Made by a program: the position numbers and the translations under genes. A stretch of 64,000 bases of DNA, from assembly GCA_963778675.1 (NCBI GenBank), contig CAVZVI010000011.1, positions 496,001 through 560,000 on the forward strand, in the 5' to 3' direction. A model generated the notes under the pieces. That model did not search any database. It saw only the letters and a list, made by a program, of their open reading frames with translations, and was not told the origin of the DNA. Of the stretch, positions 54,572 to 63,978 are shown one piece after another. The DNA is from CAWCDJ01 sp963778675 (lineage in GTDB: Bacteria > Acidobacteriota > Terriglobia > Bryobacterales > Bryobacteraceae). Position 1 is the stretch's first letter; each line of letters begins with the position of its first letter.

Positions 54572-56950
54572 TTAGTACGGCCACGTCCAGTCCCGCACCT
54601 CCGGCATATCCTCGCCGTGTTCGACCACGTAGCGTTTGTGCTCGATCAGGCGGTCGCGCAGGAACTGCTTAAAGTGCGCGGCCACATCGCGCAACCTGGG
54701 AACGCGGTCGATCACATCGCCCGCCAGGTGGAAGCGGTCGAGATCGTTCAGCACGGTCATGTCGAACGGAGTCGTCGTGGTTCCTTCTTCCTTGTAGCCG
54801 CGGACGTGGAAGTTGGCGTGGTTGGTGCGCCGGTAAGTCAGCCGGTGGATCAGCCACGGATAGCCGTGGAAGCCGAATACGACCGGCTTGTTGCAGGTGA
54901 AGATGGAGTCGAACTCGCGGTCGGAAAGGCCGTGGGGATGCTCGGTCTGCGGCTGGAGCGTCATCAGGTCCACCACGTTGACCACCCGGATCTTCAGGTC
55001 CGGGACGTTGCGCCGCAGCAGATCCACCGCCGCCATGATTTCGAGCGTGGGGATATCGCCGCAGCAGGCCATCACGACATCCGGCTCCTGGCCTTCGTCT
55101 GTGCTCGCCCAGCGCCAGATGCCGATCCCTTCGGTGCAGTGCAGGATGGCGGCTTCCATGTCCAGCCACTGCAGCGCGGGCTGCTTCCCGGCGACAATCA
55201 CGTTGATGTAGTTCCGGCTGCGCAGGCAGTGGTCGGTCACCGAAAGCAGCGAGTTGGCGTCGGGCGGAAGGTAGACCCGCACGATGTCGGCCTTCTTGTT
55301 TACCACCAGGTCGATGAACCCCGGGTCCTGGTGGCTGAACCCATTGTGGTCCTGCCTCCATACGTGCGACGTCAGCAGGTAATTGAGGGATGCGATCGGA
55401 CGCCGCCAGGGAAGCTTCCGCGTCACCTTCAACCATTTCGCATGCTGGTTGAACATCGAATCCACGATGTGGATGAAGGCTTCGTAGCAGGAAAAGAATC
55501 CGTGGCGTCCGCTGAGCAGGTAGCCTTCGAGCCATCCCTGGCACATGTGCTCGCTGAGCACTTCCATGACGCGGCCGTCGTGCGAGAGGTGATCGTCGTT
55601 CGGCAGAATCGTCTCCGTGGTCACGCGGTCGGTCACCTCGAAAACGGCATCCAGCCGGTTGGAGGCCGTCTCGTCCGGGCCCACGATGCGGAAATTGTGC
55701 GATGGCAGATTCAACCGCATGGTGTCGCGCAGAAAACGGCCGGTCACTCGTGTAGCTTCCGCGACCGTCGTTCCGTGCTTCGGCACATCGACCCGGTAGC
55801 CCGCAAAATCGGGCAGCGCCAGGTCCTTGAGCAGCAGGCCGCCGTTGGCGTGCGGATTCGCGCCCATCCTGCGCTCGCCGCGCGGAGCCAGAGCGGCCAG
55901 TTCGGGAACCAGGCTCCCGTTCGCGTCGAATAGCTCCTCGGGATGGTAGCTCTTCATCCACTCTTCGAGCATCCGGATGTGCTCGGGCTTCGAGGCCATC
56001 GCCGCCAGCGGCACCTGGTGAGCGCGGAACGTGCCCTCCACCTGCTCCCCGTCTACGATCTTGGGTCCCGTCCATCCTTTGGGAGTGCGGAGCACCACCA
56101 TCGGCCACGGACGGCGCTGCGAAAGGCCCTTGGCCCGCGCTTCGCTCTGGATAGACTTGATCTCTTCCACCACGGCGTCGAAAGTCCGCGCCATCTCCGC
56201 ATGGACCGCCATCGGATCGTCGCCCTCCACATAGTGCGGATGGTAGCCGTAGCCTTCCAGAAGCTCGTTCAGTTCCTGCCTCGGAATGCGCGCCAGCACC
56301 GTCGGGCCGGCGATCTTGTATCCATTGAGGTGGAGCACCGGCAGCACGGCGCCGTCGCGCTGCGGGTTCAGAAACTTGTTCGAGTGCCAGCTTGTCGCGA
56401 GAGGCCCGGTCTCCGCCTCCCCGTCGCCCACCACGCAGCACACCAGCAGATCGGGATTGTCGAACGCTGCGCCATAGGCGTGCAGCAGCGAATATCCGAG
56501 TTCACCGCCCTCGTGGATCGAGCCGGGCGTCTCCGGCGCGACATGGCTGGGGATGCCGCCGGGGAAGGAGAACTGGCGGAACAGCCGCTTCATTCCCGCT
56601 TCGTTCCGCGGAATGTTTGGATATATCTCGCTGTACGTGCCTTCCAGGTAGACATTCGCGACGAGGCCGGGGCCGCCGTGCCCGGGCCCTGCCACGTAAA
56701 TCATGTTGAGGTCGTACTTCTTGATGATGCGATTGGCATGCGCGTAGACGAGATTCAGTCCGGGCGTGGTGCCCCAGTGTCCGAGCAGCCTCGGCTTGAT
56801 GTGCTCCAGCTTCAGGGGCTCTTTCAGTAGCGGATTGTCCAGCAGATAGATCTGCCCGACCGACAGGTAGTTCGCGGCACGCCAGTAGGCATCGATGCCG
56901 CGCAGCTCTTCCGTAGCGTTCACTTCCGTGGCGTTGACAACTGTGGTCAT
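54572..56950 (-). CDS. xfp: Phosphoketolase (xylulose/fructose 6-phosphate)
   Basis: 792-residue thiamine-diphosphate enzyme that cleaves xylulose 5-P (and often fructose 6-P) with phosphate to acetyl-P. TPP-binding GDGEAETGP at 175-183, GPGHGGPG at 88-95, GGELGYSLLHAYGA and the C-terminal FGFHGYPWLIHRLTYRR are diagnostic. Length equals known bifunctional-type enzymes. Acetyl-P would feed ATP or acetyl-CoA. No ack or pta gene is next to it. The next gene upstream is pgk, 85 bases away on the same strand. Confidence 0.95.
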   Translation of the reverse strand: MTTVVNATEVNATEELRGIDAYWRAANYLSVGQIYLLDNPLLKEPLKLEHIKPRLLGHWGTTPGLNLVYAHANRIIKKYDLNMIYVAGPGHGGPGLVANVYLEGTYSEIYPNIPRNEAGMKRLFRQFSFPGGIPSHVAPETPGSIHEGGELGYSLLHAYGAAFDNPDLLVCCVVGDGEAETGPLATSWHSNKFLNPQRDGAVLPVLHLNGYKIAGPTVLARIPRQELNELLEGYGYHPHYVEGDDPMAVHAEMARTFDAVVEEIKSIQSEARAKGLSQRRPWPMVVLRTPKGWTGPKIVDGEQVEGTFRAHQVPLAAMASKPEHIRMLEEWMKSYHPEELFDANGSLVPELAALAPRGERRMGANPHANGGLLLKDLALPDFAGYRVDVPKHGTTVAEATRVTGRFLRDTMRLNLPSHNFRIVGPDETASNRLDAVFEVTDRVTTETILPNDDHLSHDGRVMEVLSEHMCQGWLEGYLLSGRHGFFSCYEAFIHIVDSMFNQHAKWLKVTRKLPWRRPIASLNYLLTSHVWRQDHNGFSHQDPGFIDLVVNKKADIVRVYLPPDANSLLSVTDHCLRSRNYINVIVAGKQPALQWLDMEAAILHCTEGIGIWRWASTDEGQEPDVVMACCGDIPTLEIMAAVDLLRRNVPDLKIRVVNVVDLMTLQPQTEHPHGLSDREFDSIFTCNKPVVFGFHGYPWLIHRLTYRRTNHANFHVRGYKEEGTTTTPFDMTVLNDLDRFHLAGDVIDRVPRLRDVAAHFKQFLRDRLIEHKRYVVEHGEDMPEVRDWTWPY

Positions 56951-57035
56951 GCACCCATCATTTCATCCGGGAACGGCGCGGAGGAAATTCTGGATGTGCG
57001 GTCACGCACGTGGGCGTCACACGCCCGGTCTTGGG

Positions 57036-58211
57036 CTACCGCTCGATCGCTGCGACACCCGGCAGCCGGATGCCCGCCAGAAACTCGAGCGAGGCGCCGC
57101 CGCCCGTGGATACGTGCGTAATCTTGCTGGTGACCCCGGCGGCCTTGATGGCCTTTTCGGAGTCTCCGCCGCCCACCACGGAAGTGGCGCCCGATTCGGC
57201 GACCGCCTTGGCCAGCGCCACGGTTCCCTTATCGAACGGCGGCTTCTCGAAGATCCCCATCGGGCCGTTCCAGATGACGGTTTTGGCGCCGCCGATTACT
57301 CCGGCATACTTCTCGATGGTCTTCGGCCCGATATCCACGCCGATCTGACCCTCGGGAATCGTCTCGACCACTTCGTTGGGCGCGCCCGCCGCGATCTCCG
57401 ATACCACCACGTGGTCCACCGGCAACACCAGCTTCCCGCCGAGATCGGCGAGCAGCTTTTTCGCCAGGTCCACTTTGTCCACTTCCACCAGCGACTTGCC
57501 GGTAGGCAGGCCCTGAGCTTTAAGGAAGGTGTACGCCATGGCGCCGCCGATCAGCAGCTTATCCACCACTTTGCCCAGGTTCTCGATCACTTCGATCTTG
57601 TCGGAGACCTTGGCGCCCCCCAGGATCGCCACGCAAGGCCGTTCGGGGTTGGTGGTGGCCATTCCGAGATACTTGAGCTCCTGCTCCATTAGCAGGCCCG
57701 CTCCCGCCACCGGAACGAATTGGATCATGCCCTCGGTGGAGGCGTGCGCGCGGTGCGCCGAGCCGAACGCGTCGTTGACGTAGACCTCGCAGAGGGCCGC
57801 CAACTGCTTCGCGAATTGCGGATCGTTCTTCTCCTCCTCCGCATGAAAGCGAAGGTTTTCGAGCAGCAGCACTTCGCCTGCCTTCGGCAGCATTGCCTGC
57901 ACCTCGGGACCCACGCAATCGGGCGCCATCTTTACCGGCCGCCCGAGCAGTTCGCTCAATCGCGCGGCCGCCGGTTTCAGGCTCATTTCCGGGTTCGCCT
58001 TGCCCTTGGGGCGGCCGAGGTGCGACGCCAGGATCACGGCGGCTCCGTGCTCGAGTGCGTACTGGATCGTCTTCAGCGACGCCTTGATGCGCTTGTCGCT
58101 GGTAATTTCCATCTGGCCCTGCTCGTTCTTTTGCAGCGGGACGTTGAAATCGACGCGGATAAAGACGCGTTTTCCGTTCAGATCGAGATCGCGTATGGAG
58201 AGAAAAGACAT
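57036..58211 (-). CDS. pgk: Phosphoglycerate kinase
   Basis: 391-residue glycolytic enzyme forming ATP from 1,3-bisphosphoglycerate. RVDFNVPL, SHLGRPKGK, ENLRFHAEEEKND, the hinge/nucleotide part ILGGAKVSDKIEVI and the C-terminal GGGDSEKAIKAAGV are present. I start at MSFLSIRD. The in-frame ATG four codons upstream has no support. Followed by the phosphoketolase gene, so both central carbon enzymes may share a transcript. Confidence 0.96.
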   Translation of the reverse strand: MSFLSIRDLDLNGKRVFIRVDFNVPLQKNEQGQMEITSDKRIKASLKTIQYALEHGAAVILASHLGRPKGKANPEMSLKPAAARLSELLGRPVKMAPDCVGPEVQAMLPKAGEVLLLENLRFHAEEEKNDPQFAKQLAALCEVYVNDAFGSAHRAHASTEGMIQFVPVAGAGLLMEQELKYLGMATTNPERPCVAILGGAKVSDKIEVIENLGKVVDKLLIGGAMAYTFLKAQGLPTGKSLVEVDKVDLAKKLLADLGGKLVLPVDHVVVSEIAAGAPNEVVETIPEGQIGVDIGPKTIEKYAGVIGGAKTVIWNGPMGIFEKPPFDKGTVALAKAVAESGATSVVGGGDSEKAIKAAGVTSKITHVSTGGGASLEFLAGIRLPGVAAIER

Positions 58212-58289
58212 ATCAGGCCTCAAATTGGATTAAATTTGAGGTTAACATGCGTTGAGCGCACAGAGGCGCGGCAGCACATCCGTGAAAAT

Positions 58290-59741
58290 TTACTGCTGCG
58301 GGACCGGCACGAAGATCGTCTGGCCCTGCCGGTTGATCAGCAGCAGCGGCGGGTGGTCGCCTGAGCTGGCGAGTGCGTGTTGCACATCGGCGGGTGTACG
58401 CACCGGCTGGCGATTCACCTGCTGGATTACGTCGCCCGCCTGGATGCCGGCCGCCGCGGCCGGACCTGTTGGATCCACCGATTCCACGACCACTCCCTGC
58501 GTGTTTCGCGGCACTCCCACCTGGCTGGCCAGTTGCGGCGTCATCGGAACCACGCTGACTCCCAGCTTCGCATTGGTCTGTCCGCCGCCCTGCTGCTCGG
58601 AGGCGCGTGCGCTTTCCGGAGTCAGTTCGCCGAGCGTGACGTGCACGTCCTGCTGCTGGCCGTTGCGCCAGATCGTGACCGTGACGCTGGTGCCGGGCGA
58701 CATGGCGGCAATCTGGTTGCGCAGCTCATTCTCATCGTTCATCGCGTGACTGTTGAGCGCCAGGATGACGTCGCCCGTTTTGATACCGGCCTTGTCGGCG
58801 GGGCCGCCGGGAGTCACCGAACTCACCAGCACGCCGCGCGCTTCCTTCAGTCCGAAGCTGGAGGCCAGGTTGTTGGTCATCGGCTGTATGCCGACGCCCA
58901 GCATTCCGCGCCGCACCGAACCCTTGCTGATCAACTGGTCCATTACGCTGTGCGCCATGTTGGAGGGAATCGCGAATCCGATCCCGATGTTGCCGCCGTT
59001 CGAAGAGAGGATCTGCGAGTTGATGCCGATGAGCTCGGCACGCGTATTGACCAGCGCGCCCCCCGAATTGCCCTGGTTGATCGGCGCGTCGGTCTGCAGG
59101 AAGTCCTGAAAGCTGCCGGATCCGGCGTCCGTTGACCTGCCCTTGGCGCTAATGATACCGGCGGTCACCGACTCCCCGATTGCCAGGGGATTGCCGACCG
59201 CCAGGCAGACGTCGCCAACCCGCACCTGGTCGGAGTTGCCGAGGTGTAGGACCGGCAGGTTGCCGGCATCGATCTTCAGCACGGCCAGGTCGCTGGGCGC
59301 GTCTGAACCGATCAGCTTGGCGGGGTAGGTATGCTCGTTGCTCAGATCGACCTTGATATCTTCGGCGCCGTCGATCACATGGTGGTTCGTCAGGATGTAG
59401 CCGTCCGGACGGACGATGACGCCCGAGCCGAGTGCTCGCTGCACGGCCGTGCCACCCCCTCCGCGCGGCACGCCCCCGCCGAAGAACTGGCGGAAGAACG
59501 GGTCATTGAAGAAGGGGAACTGCTGCGGCGCGTGGACCCGCCGCGACGAATGCACAGTCACGACCGCCGGGATCACATGTGAGACCACGTCGGCGTAAGA
59601 CAGGATGGGGCCGTTGATGGACGCGCTGCCCGAAGGCATCTGGCGGGGCTCCGCCGAACTTCCGCCGTTGGCGGAAGGGTTCATTCGACTGCAGGAAACG
59701 AGCGCCAAAAGGGCGAACAGGGCCGGCACAATGCGACGCAT
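58290..59741 (-). CDS. DegQ/HtrA-type serine protease, lipoprotein
   Basis: 483 residues. Lipobox LVSC with C17 suggests a lipid anchor. A trypsin-like domain with H121 (TNHHVID), D151 (SDLAVLK) and S226 (GNSGGAL) is followed by two PDZ domains (about 265-355 and 385-475). It would degrade or chaperone misfolded periplasmic proteins. Most DegP/Q proteins are soluble, so the lipid anchor is slightly unusual. Same strand as the site-2 protease 64 bases upstream, a pairing that fits envelope stress handling. Confidence 0.92.
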   Translation of the reverse strand: MRRIVPALFALLALVSCSRMNPSANGGSSAEPRQMPSGSASINGPILSYADVVSHVIPAVVTVHSSRRVHAPQQFPFFNDPFFRQFFGGGVPRGGGGTAVQRALGSGVIVRPDGYILTNHHVIDGAEDIKVDLSNEHTYPAKLIGSDAPSDLAVLKIDAGNLPVLHLGNSDQVRVGDVCLAVGNPLAIGESVTAGIISAKGRSTDAGSGSFQDFLQTDAPINQGNSGGALVNTRAELIGINSQILSSNGGNIGIGFAIPSNMAHSVMDQLISKGSVRRGMLGVGIQPMTNNLASSFGLKEARGVLVSSVTPGGPADKAGIKTGDVILALNSHAMNDENELRNQIAAMSPGTSVTVTIWRNGQQQDVHVTLGELTPESARASEQQGGGQTNAKLGVSVVPMTPQLASQVGVPRNTQGVVVESVDPTGPAAAAGIQAGDVIQQVNRQPVRTPADVQHALASSGDHPPLLLINRQGQTIFVPVPQQ

Positions 59742-59805
59742 ATCCCATGGATAGCACTGCTGGCCCCTTGCGTGCTGTGCGCAATCGTCCAGCGGTGCCG
59801 GCCGC

Positions 59806-60936
59806 TCAACCGGCGTGAATCTTCGCCTGTGCGGTTGCCGCCTGCCGCAAAAGGATGAATTCCGACAGGTTTTCGGAGGTCAGCATCCCCCGCAGGTGGT
59901 CCTCCGGGTCCATCACCAGGGCGCAGGCGGCGGGCCCCGCGAGAAGCGGCACCGCCTCGCTGAGCGGCAGGTCGGGCGCGACGCGTTTGAAGTCTCGGTC
60001 CATGGCGCCCGAAACGTAAGCGTCGGGACCTTCGGCAATCATCGCCCGCACCAGGGCTGCGCGCGTCAGCAGCCCGATCACGCTCTCGCCGTGCATCACC
60101 GGAAAATCGTGCTGCGAGGTGGCCAGCAGAAGTTCGCCCGCCTCACGGATCGTTTGGCCGTGCTGGAGCGTGCGGAGATCGGTGATCATCGCGGCACCCA
60201 CGGGAAAACCCGAAGTGAGGATGCGGCCGCGCGCCGCGGCGCCCTCCTGCGAAGCGCCGAGGTAAACGAACAGCGCCACGAAGACCAGCATGAAGTTGCC
60301 CCAGAGCAGGCCCAAAAGTCCCAGCAGGATGGCCAGCGACTGCCCCGCTCCCGCGGCGATGCGCGTGGCTTCTTCCTCCGGCCGGCGCAGTGCCAGAATG
60401 GAGCGCAGGATGCGCCCCCCGTCCATTGGGTAGGCCGGCAGCAGGTTGAAGAGGAAGAGCAGCAGGTTGCCCAATGCAATGCGCTCTGCCAGATTCGCAT
60501 CGGTCGGCTCGCGCAGTTGCTCGATCGCGACCCAGCCCGTGCGCACCCACATCCACGCCATCAGGCCGGCCGCGATGAGCAGGTTCACCAGCGGGCCGGC
60601 AAGCGCGATCCACATCTCCTCCCGCGCCTTGGGAGGCCGCTCCGGCCGCGATACGCCGCCGATCGGAAACATGACGATTTCGATCGTACGGATGCCGTAG
60701 TGCCGGGCAACGAGCGTATGGCCTACCTCGTGTACCAGCACCGATGCGAACAGGGCCAGGATATAAATCGCCGTCGTTGCGCCAGACTGCTTCCCGCCGA
60801 TCCCGATGAACAGCAGGAAGACGAGCAGCAGAACGAACGTGAAATGCAGCCGGACCGGCACCCCAAACAGCGTGACGGTCCCGATGCTTCCGGCTATAAA
60901 ATCCGGCCTGGGTTTCGGTTTATCCTCTGGAGGCAC
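59806..60936 (-). CDS. Site-2-type membrane zinc protease with CBS domains
   Basis: 376 residues, about six membrane helices. Zinc site H69-E70-x-x-H73 (HEVGH) and D172 in NLLPAYPMDGGR define an M50/site-2 protease. The C-terminal 140 residues hold a CBS pair (MITDLRTLQHGQTIREAGELL, VIGLLTRAALV), so activity may respond to adenylates. It may cut membrane-bound anti-sigma factors or similar. The GTG start at 60936 overlaps the preceding small gene. Confidence 0.88.
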   Translation of the reverse strand: MPPEDKPKPRPDFIAGSIGTVTLFGVPVRLHFTFVLLLVFLLFIGIGGKQSGATTAIYILALFASVLVHEVGHTLVARHYGIRTIEIVMFPIGGVSRPERPPKAREEMWIALAGPLVNLLIAAGLMAWMWVRTGWVAIEQLREPTDANLAERIALGNLLLFLFNLLPAYPMDGGRILRSILALRRPEEEATRIAAGAGQSLAILLGLLGLLWGNFMLVFVALFVYLGASQEGAAARGRILTSGFPVGAAMITDLRTLQHGQTIREAGELLLATSQHDFPVMHGESVIGLLTRAALVRAMIAEGPDAYVSGAMDRDFKRVAPDLPLSEAVPLLAGPAACALVMDPEDHLRGMLTSENLSEFILLRQAATAQAKIHAG

Positions 60937-61096
60937 TCAACCATTCTATGCGGCGGCGGTTCATATAGATTCCCGCCCCGATACCCGCCATGGCGGCAGC
61001 CACCCCCGCAATCTCGCGCCGGTTTCGGATCAGCTTGCGGTATTTCCACAAGTGTTTCCGGTATTTCCACCCGAGTTTGAGTTTTGTCAGCGTCAT
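60920..61096 (-). CDS. Small basic membrane-associated protein
   Basis: 58 residues: a basic helix with the repeated motif WKYRKHLWKYRKLI, then a short hydrophobic helix (IAGVAAAMAGIGAGIYM) and a basic end. The frame runs past the GTG start of the protease gene by 17 bases, a common operon arrangement. I know no family for it. The case rests on composition, ATG start and overlap, and conservation was not tested. Confidence 0.5.
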   Translation of the reverse strand: MTLTKLKLGWKYRKHLWKYRKLIRNRREIAGVAAAMAGIGAGIYMNRRRIEWLSASRG

Positions 61097-61253
61097 ATTC
61101 GTGCACCACCCGCCTTCCGGGTCCGCCGAATCCCGGCGGACACTTCTGGAAGTTATTAAGACGGTACGGGCTCACCCGCCAATAGCGACGAACTGCCCGG
61201 CCTTCTCACTCAAACTTTTTGCATACCTCGGTCCATTGTGCGGAGGGGTACGC

Positions 61254-61541
61254 TCAGAGCGGGTTCGCACGGTCAAGTGCCGATCGCAGGTCAGCCGCGG
61301 CGGCGAACCGCGGCACTCGCTTGGCGGCCACCTCTATCGCGCGGCCGTTTTGCGGATTGCGAACCCTCCGCGCTTTGCGATGCGAGACACCGAAAGTGCC
61401 GAACCCCGAGATCGTTACGCGGTCACCTTTCTCGAGGCTCGACTGGATGCCTTCGAGAATGGCATCCAGCGCGCGCGTCGCCTGGGTCCGGGTGAGGCGT
61501 GCATCCGAGGCGATCTTACCGACGAGGTCTCTCTTGTTCAC
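61254..61541 (-). CDS. hup: HU-family DNA-binding protein
   Basis: 95-residue nucleoid protein (MNKRDLVGKIASDARLTRTQ, LEKGDRVTISGFGTFGV, then RNPQNGRAIEV where HU has RNPQTG at the DNA-intercalating arm). I choose GTG 61541: a GAGGA ribosome site lies seven bases upstream and family proteins start MNK. A TTG at 61553 is the alternative. It has its own promoter at 61563-61591. Confidence 0.92.
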   Translation of the reverse strand: MNKRDLVGKIASDARLTRTQATRALDAILEGIQSSLEKGDRVTISGFGTFGVSHRKARRVRNPQNGRAIEVAAKRVPRFAAAADLRSALDRANPL

Positions 61542-61562
61542 GGCGATCCTCAATGCCCGCAG

Positions 61563-61591
61563 TTCATATCAAACCCGGATGCCGGTGTCAA
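61563..61591 (-). promoter_or_regulatory. Sigma70-type promoter of the HU gene
   Basis: On the minus strand, a perfect -35 TTGACA (61586-61591), a 17-base spacer and -10 TATGAA (61563-61568). Transcription would start near 61556, leaving a ~15-base leader that contains the GAGGA ribosome site before GTG 61541. Confidence 0.65.
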
Positions 61592-61606
61592 TGATTTCGG
61601 GGGGAT

Positions 61607-62383
61607 TCAGTCCTTGGTAGCTGCGAGGCGCTGCAATCGGGCCTTCTGCAGCCCCCAGTCGGCGGTCTCCTGCCGGTCTTCGTACTGGACGATCCGCAGG
61701 TCGCGAAAGCCCTCGAGCAGCACGTTCTTCGGGCCGCCGAACCCTTCGATCACCAGCATGCCGCCGGGCTTCAGGGAATCCACAACCCGCTTGCGGTAGG
61801 CCGGGTCCGCGAGATTGGTAAACGCGAATGTCTCGACGATCAGGTCCCACTGAGCCGTGCCGTAATCGAACTGTTCATGAGTTGCCTTGACAATCTCGAG
61901 CCGGAGCCCCGCTTTCCCGGCCATCGCCCTGGCGCGGCCCATGCCTTCGGCGGAGATGTCGTATCCTGTGACCTCCCAGCCCTGGCTGGCCAGGTAGAGC
62001 GCATTCCGGCCCTGCCCCATGGCGACGTCGAGCGCCTTGCCCGGCTTCCGCCCCTCGACCATGCGCACCAGGTATTGGCTGGCCTCGGTGCGAAACGGCG
62101 GAGGATTCATCGCGTAGATGCGGTCGAAATGCACCGCGGCGAAATCCGCGGGCATGCCTGCCACACGCTGCCGGATGATCCCGAGACGGCGCTCGATCTC
62201 CTCCGCCGCGACACCCGCTTTCTGCTCGCTCTCCCGGTAGCCCTTCATGACCTCCTGCGGCATGAACGAGCCCGTGTACGTCTTGTACCATCCGAGAAAG
62301 TCCTGGTAGATCTTCTGGTCTTCGGCGCCGCCTGCGGACGCGGCCAGCGCGGCGAGAAGCAACAGTCCGGTCAGATGCCTCAT
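61607..62383 (-). CDS. SAM-dependent methyltransferase with signal peptide
   Basis: 258 residues. A class I methyltransferase core with motif I ALDVAMGQGRNALYLA (about 117-132), motif II VTGYDIS and a LIVETFAF strand near 183-190. The N-terminus MRHLTGLLLLAALAASAGGA is a clean signal peptide with a likely cut before EDQ, which is odd because SAM is cytosolic. A helical region of about 80 residues separates the two. Substrate unknown. The export could be real, or the enzyme could have been repurposed. Confidence 0.8.
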   Translation of the reverse strand: MRHLTGLLLLAALAASAGGAEDQKIYQDFLGWYKTYTGSFMPQEVMKGYRESEQKAGVAAEEIERRLGIIRQRVAGMPADFAAVHFDRIYAMNPPPFRTEASQYLVRMVEGRKPGKALDVAMGQGRNALYLASQGWEVTGYDISAEGMGRARAMAGKAGLRLEIVKATHEQFDYGTAQWDLIVETFAFTNLADPAYRKRVVDSLKPGGMLVIEGFGGPKNVLLEGFRDLRIVQYEDRQETADWGLQKARLQRLAATKD

Positions 62384-62445
62384 ACCCCATAATTAGACAC
62401 CGATATCCGAAAATGGTTTCGCTCGGAAAGCCGGTGGGCGGGATG

Positions 62446-63978
62446 CTACTCGCCGGCGGTGCGGCTCAGGCCGTCGCTCTCGAGGACCTCGCGCACCTTC
62501 TCGATCAGCGCCCAGGGCGCGAACGGCTTCTGCAGGAAGGCGACATCCTTGGCGAGGATGCCGCTGTTCAGCACGGCATTGTCGGTGTAGCCGGACATAT
62601 AGAGGACTCGCAGGTCCCCGCGCCCGGCCACGATCTGCTCGGCCAGTTCCCGGCCGTTCACCTTGGGCATCACGACGTCCGTGATCATCAGTTGAATGGG
62701 GCCGCGGAACTCCTCGGCCATGCGGCGCGCTTCGATCGGCCCGCCGGCGTCGAGGATGCGGTACCCTTCGCGCTCGAGCGTTTCGCGCACCAGGGAACGC
62801 ACCATCTCGTCGTCCTCCACCAAAAGAATGGTCTCCGAGCCGCGCCCTACCACCTTGCGGCGCTTTTCCGGTTCCACCGACACCGGCAGATCGATGCGGG
62901 GCAGGTAGACCTTGACCGTGGTGCCCCTCTCCGGCTCACTGTATACCTCCACGCTGCCGCCGCTCTGCTTGATGATTCCGAAAACGGTCGAGAGCCCCAG
63001 GCCGGTCCCCTTTCCGGAGCCCTTCGTGGTGAAAAACGGCTCGAACAGCCGCGCCTTGGTCGCGGGATCCATGCCCGACCCGTTGTCGCTCACCGCCAGC
63101 ATGATGTACGGACCGGGTTTCACGGCGATATGGCGGTGGTGGTATCCCGAATCCAGACCCACATTAGCGGTCTCGACGGTGAGTACGCCGCCCTTCGGCA
63201 TGGCATCCCGCGCGTTGACCACCAGGTTCATGATGACCTGCTCCATCTGTCCGGGATCGGTGCTCACGCGCCCGAGATCCGGCTTGAGCGACAGCCGCAA
63301 ATCGATATCCTCGCCGATCAACCGCCGCAGCATGGTCGAGAGGCTGCTGACCAGCTTGTTCAGATCGAGGATCCGCGGCTGCAGCACCTGGCGGCGGCTG
63401 AACGCGAGCAACTGCTTGGTGAGCGCCGCGGCGCGCTCGCCGGCCTTCATGATCTGTTCGGCCGATTGCCGGTTCGGATCGTTCTCGCGCAGGTTATTCA
63501 AGATGAGCTGGCTATAACCGGTAATGATGGTCAACAGGTTATTGAAATCGTGCGCTACCCCGCCCGCCAGCATGCCGACGGCTTCCATTTTCTGCGCCTG
63601 CCGCAACTGCTCCTCGAGTTCCCGGCGGCCGCTGACGTCCATCAAGACCGCCAGCTGGGCGGGCCGGCCGGCATGATCCACGTCGTACGCCGCTATCTCC
63701 ACGTCGATCACGCGGCCCTCTTTGGTTCTGTGCCGCCTCGCAACCGGCTGCCCCTGCTGCGATGAGGCAGCCAGGCTCAGAGGAGGACCGGTTTCGATAT
63801 CCTCGAGTTTCAGTTGCTGGAATTCGCTGGAAGAGTATCCATATAGCGCACAGGCAGCCCGATTGGTTTCCAGGAACTGCCTCGTTGCGGGATCGAGCAC
63901 CCACATGGGCTGGGGATTCTCTTCGAACAATAGCCGAAACTTCTTGTCCTTATCTCTCGACTGCTTTTTTGGCGGCAT
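62446..63978 (-). CDS. Hybrid PAS sensor histidine kinase with receiver domain
   Basis: 510 residues, no membrane helix, so cytosolic. PAS domain (about 15-120), HisKA with H143 (GGVAHDFNNLLTII), HATPase with N-box VVNARD and DNGSGMD and GLGLST, then a C-terminal receiver with D434 (LMITDVVMP) and the KPF Lys. The H-D-F-N-N type H-box is common in kinases that end in their own receiver domain. No separate output regulator is adjacent in the window. Confidence 0.92.
   Translation of the reverse strand: MPPKKQSRDKDKKFRLLFEENPQPMWVLDPATRQFLETNRAACALYGYSSSEFQQLKLEDIETGPPLSLAASSQQGQPVARRHRTKEGRVIDVEIAAYDVDHAGRPAQLAVLMDVSGRRELEEQLRQAQKMEAVGMLAGGVAHDFNNLLTIITGYSQLILNNLRENDPNRQSAEQIMKAGERAAALTKQLLAFSRRQVLQPRILDLNKLVSSLSTMLRRLIGEDIDLRLSLKPDLGRVSTDPGQMEQVIMNLVVNARDAMPKGGVLTVETANVGLDSGYHHRHIAVKPGPYIMLAVSDNGSGMDPATKARLFEPFFTTKGSGKGTGLGLSTVFGIIKQSGGSVEVYSEPERGTTVKVYLPRIDLPVSVEPEKRRKVVGRGSETILLVEDDEMVRSLVRETLEREGYRILDAGGPIEARRMAEEFRGPIQLMITDVVMPKVNGRELAEQIVAGRGDLRVLYMSGYTDNAVLNSGILAKDVAFLQKPFAPWALIEKVREVLESDGLSRTAGE

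Noticed and set aside
56905..56950. Repeated VNATE in the first residues of phosphoketolase as a possible repeat element
   Set aside because: A five-codon duplication at a variable N-terminus. Too short to mean more than local slippage.
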